From NCBI GenBank assembly GCA_017936185.1, contig JAGBGA010000041.1, forward strand, positions 1 through 6,934: DNA of 6,934 nucleotides. The letters are read 5' to 3'. Position 1 is the first letter of the stretch, and every line of letters starts with the position of its first letter. Source of the DNA: Alphaproteobacteria bacterium (GTDB lineage Bacteria > Pseudomonadota > Alphaproteobacteria > Rs-D84). Positions 5,993 to 6,934 of the stretch are shown in pieces. Both the position numbers and the translations under genes were made by a program. The notes under the pieces are model-generated. The model did not search any database. It was not told where the DNA came from and saw only the letters and a list, made by a program, of their open reading frames with translations.

Positions 5993-6604
5993 ATGAAATT
6001 CTTTGTAAACTTTTTATCCGCCTTTCGCATTGCAGCATCATTTGCAATTATTCTAACACTTATGCTTCAAATGTATTGGACGACATTTATTCTTTTCGTA
6101 CTTGCGGCCGCATCTGATTGGTTTGACGGATACCTTGCCCGAAAATATAACGTATGCACCAAGATTGGCGGTGTAATGGATCACATTGGTGACAAATTAT
6201 TGGTCGTTAACACATTAATTATGTTATGCGTAATGATGCCGGTATGGTTTGTCATTGTACCTGTGATAATAATGATTGCGCGCGAATTATACATATCAGG
6301 GTTACGCGAATTTCTTGGCACACAAAAAATTGAAATGCCGGTCCCCAAGGCACGCTTTTCCATGGGAAAAATCAAGACCACATTTCAAATGATTTCAATT
6401 TCTGCATTTTTATTAATCTTTGTTATTGGCACAATGATAACCCCTGAATCTGACAGTCGCGCCTTTATATGGTTAATATATTTATTACCACAAATTGGCA
6501 CATGGGGATTGTGGATATCATTACTTGCGTCTGTCTGGTCTGCGACGCAATACACCATGACATTCTTGGGTCACATGAAAACATTAAACAAAAAGAAGAA
6601 ATAA
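5993..6604 (+). CDS. pgsA: CDP-diacylglycerol--glycerol-3-phosphate 3-phosphatidyltransferase
   Basis: The enzyme transfers a phosphatidyl group from CDP-diacylglycerol to glycerol-3-phosphate, the committed step to phosphatidylglycerol and cardiolipin, in the inner membrane. The complete CDP-alcohol phosphotransferase signature D-x2-DG-x2-AR-x8-G-x3-D-x3-D is present: Asp42, Asp45-Gly46, Ala49-Arg50, Gly59, Asp63 and Asp67. ARELYISGLREFLG and MGKIKTTFQM are typical of PgsA as opposed to phosphatidylserine or cardiolipin synthases of the same superfamily. Several hydrophobic helices and a lysine-rich C-terminus fit a polytopic protein, and 203 residues is near the usual length. One variation is HIGDKL where DPIADKL is common after the signature; the metal-binding aspartates are unaffected. 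Its place directly after uvrC is a common proteobacterial order. Confidence 0.93.
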   Translation: MKFFVNFLSAFRIAASFAIILTLMLQMYWTTFILFVLAAASDWFDGYLARKYNVCTKIGGVMDHIGDKLLVVNTLIMLCVMMPVWFVIVPVIIMIARELYISGLREFLGTQKIEMPVPKARFSMGKIKTTFQMISISAFLLIFVIGTMITPESDSRAFIWLIYLLPQIGTWGLWISLLASVWSATQYTMTFLGHMKTLNKKKK

Positions 6605-6622
6605 AAAACGCGCTTTACGCAT

Positions 6623-6648
6623 AAAAACCGGCATTTCTGCCGGTTTTT
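6623..6648. terminator. Bidirectional intrinsic terminator between pgsA and dnaJ
   Basis: A perfect 11-bp inverted repeat (6623-6633 with 6638-6648) encloses a 4-base loop. The GC-rich core CCGGCA/TGCCGG is flanked by five A on the left and five T on the right. It therefore has a U-tract in both directions and lies between convergent genes, 18 nt after the pgsA stop and 30 nt after the dnaJ stop. Confidence 0.9.
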
Positions 6649-6678
6649 ATACATCAGACAATCAACCAATTTTATTTA

Positions 6679-6934
6679 TTAAAACCAACCTTTCTTTTCC
6701 GATTTTGTACCTGCAAATTCATTTAACAACTTCTTTTGTTTTTCTGTTAACTTGGTTGGAATTTTTATTGCAATTTCTATATAAAGGTCGCCAAAGCCCC
6801 CAGCCCTGCGCGCCGATGGCATACCATGTCCACGTACACGCAACCGTTCACCAACCTGGGTACCGGCCGGCACCTTTACCGACAACTTTTTATCATCAAT
6901 TGTTTCAACTTCAATTTCCCCGCCCAGCGCAAGT
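6679..6934 (-). CDS. dnaJ: Chaperone DnaJ, C-terminal fragment (5' end outside window)
   Basis: The frame is open to the right edge and covers the last 84 residues. They match the second substrate-binding/dimerisation C-terminal domain of a DnaJ-type Hsp40: ALGGEIEV at the edge, then VKVPAGTQVGERLRVRGHG, GGFGDLYIEI and a PTKLTEKQKKLLNEF helix. Such proteins hand unfolded clients to DnaK and stimulate its ATPase in the cytoplasm. The tail is short and ends KKGWF. The J domain and the zinc-finger region, which would separate DnaJ from the shorter CbpA type, lie outside the window, so the symbol is probable and not certain. The gene reads toward pgsA and ends at the shared terminator. Confidence 0.85.
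   Translation of the reverse strand, partial: LALGGEIEVETIDDKKLSVKVPAGTQVGERLRVRGHGMPSARRAGGFGDLYIEIAIKIPTKLTEKQKKLLNEFAGTKSEKKGWF

Noticed and set aside
6883..6885. Start of the right-edge gene at a TTG codon (6885)
   Set aside because: The frame continues upstream to the edge with residues typical of DnaJ (ALGGEIEV), so this is an internal Leu codon of a truncated gene.
1..6934. CRISPR array, tRNA or rRNA gene, insertion sequence
   Set aside because: I saw no regularly spaced repeats, no tRNA-like cloverleaf or rRNA sequence and no transposase; genes fill almost the whole window.

Overview
The window looks like chromosome from an AT-rich, Gram-negative alphaproteobacterium, possibly one of the uncultured, host-associated lineages known mostly from gut metagenomes. 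The clues are a uvrC-pgsA pair (a proteobacterial arrangement), an AsmA-family envelope protein, an RluC of proteobacterial type, and a small pilin-like protein with a GRSMIEMLG leader junction, which I recall from such metagenomic genomes. The lineage is an inference; no rRNA or other phylogenetic marker gene is visible.

Layout. Positions 1-192 are an intergenic strip with two inverted copies of a palindromic repeat and a CRP-like palindrome wrapped around a -10 box. From 4484 down to 193 four genes lie on the minus strand: a pilin-like protein, rluC (23S rRNA pseudouridine synthase), asmA (envelope protein) and cdaA (membrane diadenylate cyclase). Gaps of 29 nt, a 4-nt overlap and 4 nt suggest one transcript, probably ending at the palindrome at 103-136. 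A short intergenic region (4485-4535) carries what look like two overlapping divergent promoters. On the plus strand follow uvrC (4536-5954) and pgsA (5993-6604). A perfect inverted-repeat terminator (6623-6648) separates pgsA from the convergent 3' end of dnaJ, which runs off the right edge.

The genes are mostly core functions: rRNA modification, envelope maintenance, second-messenger synthesis, nucleotide excision repair, phospholipid synthesis and protein folding. I see no complete novel defence or mobile system. The points most worth a second look are (1) a c-di-AMP synthase in an apparent alphaproteobacterium, placed behind asmA instead of beside cdaR/glmM; (2) a compact UvrC that keeps every nuclease residue but lacks about 130 residues between its two halves; (3) the paired palindromic elements at the left edge; (4) the TGTGA-TATAAT-TCACA site; and (5) the overlapping divergent promoters, which would make the uvrC mRNA nearly leaderless.

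The plus strand is rich in C and A both where it is template (asmA) and where it is coding (much of uvrC). This suggests that the minus strand is the leading strand of replication and that it accounts for the many long antisense frames.
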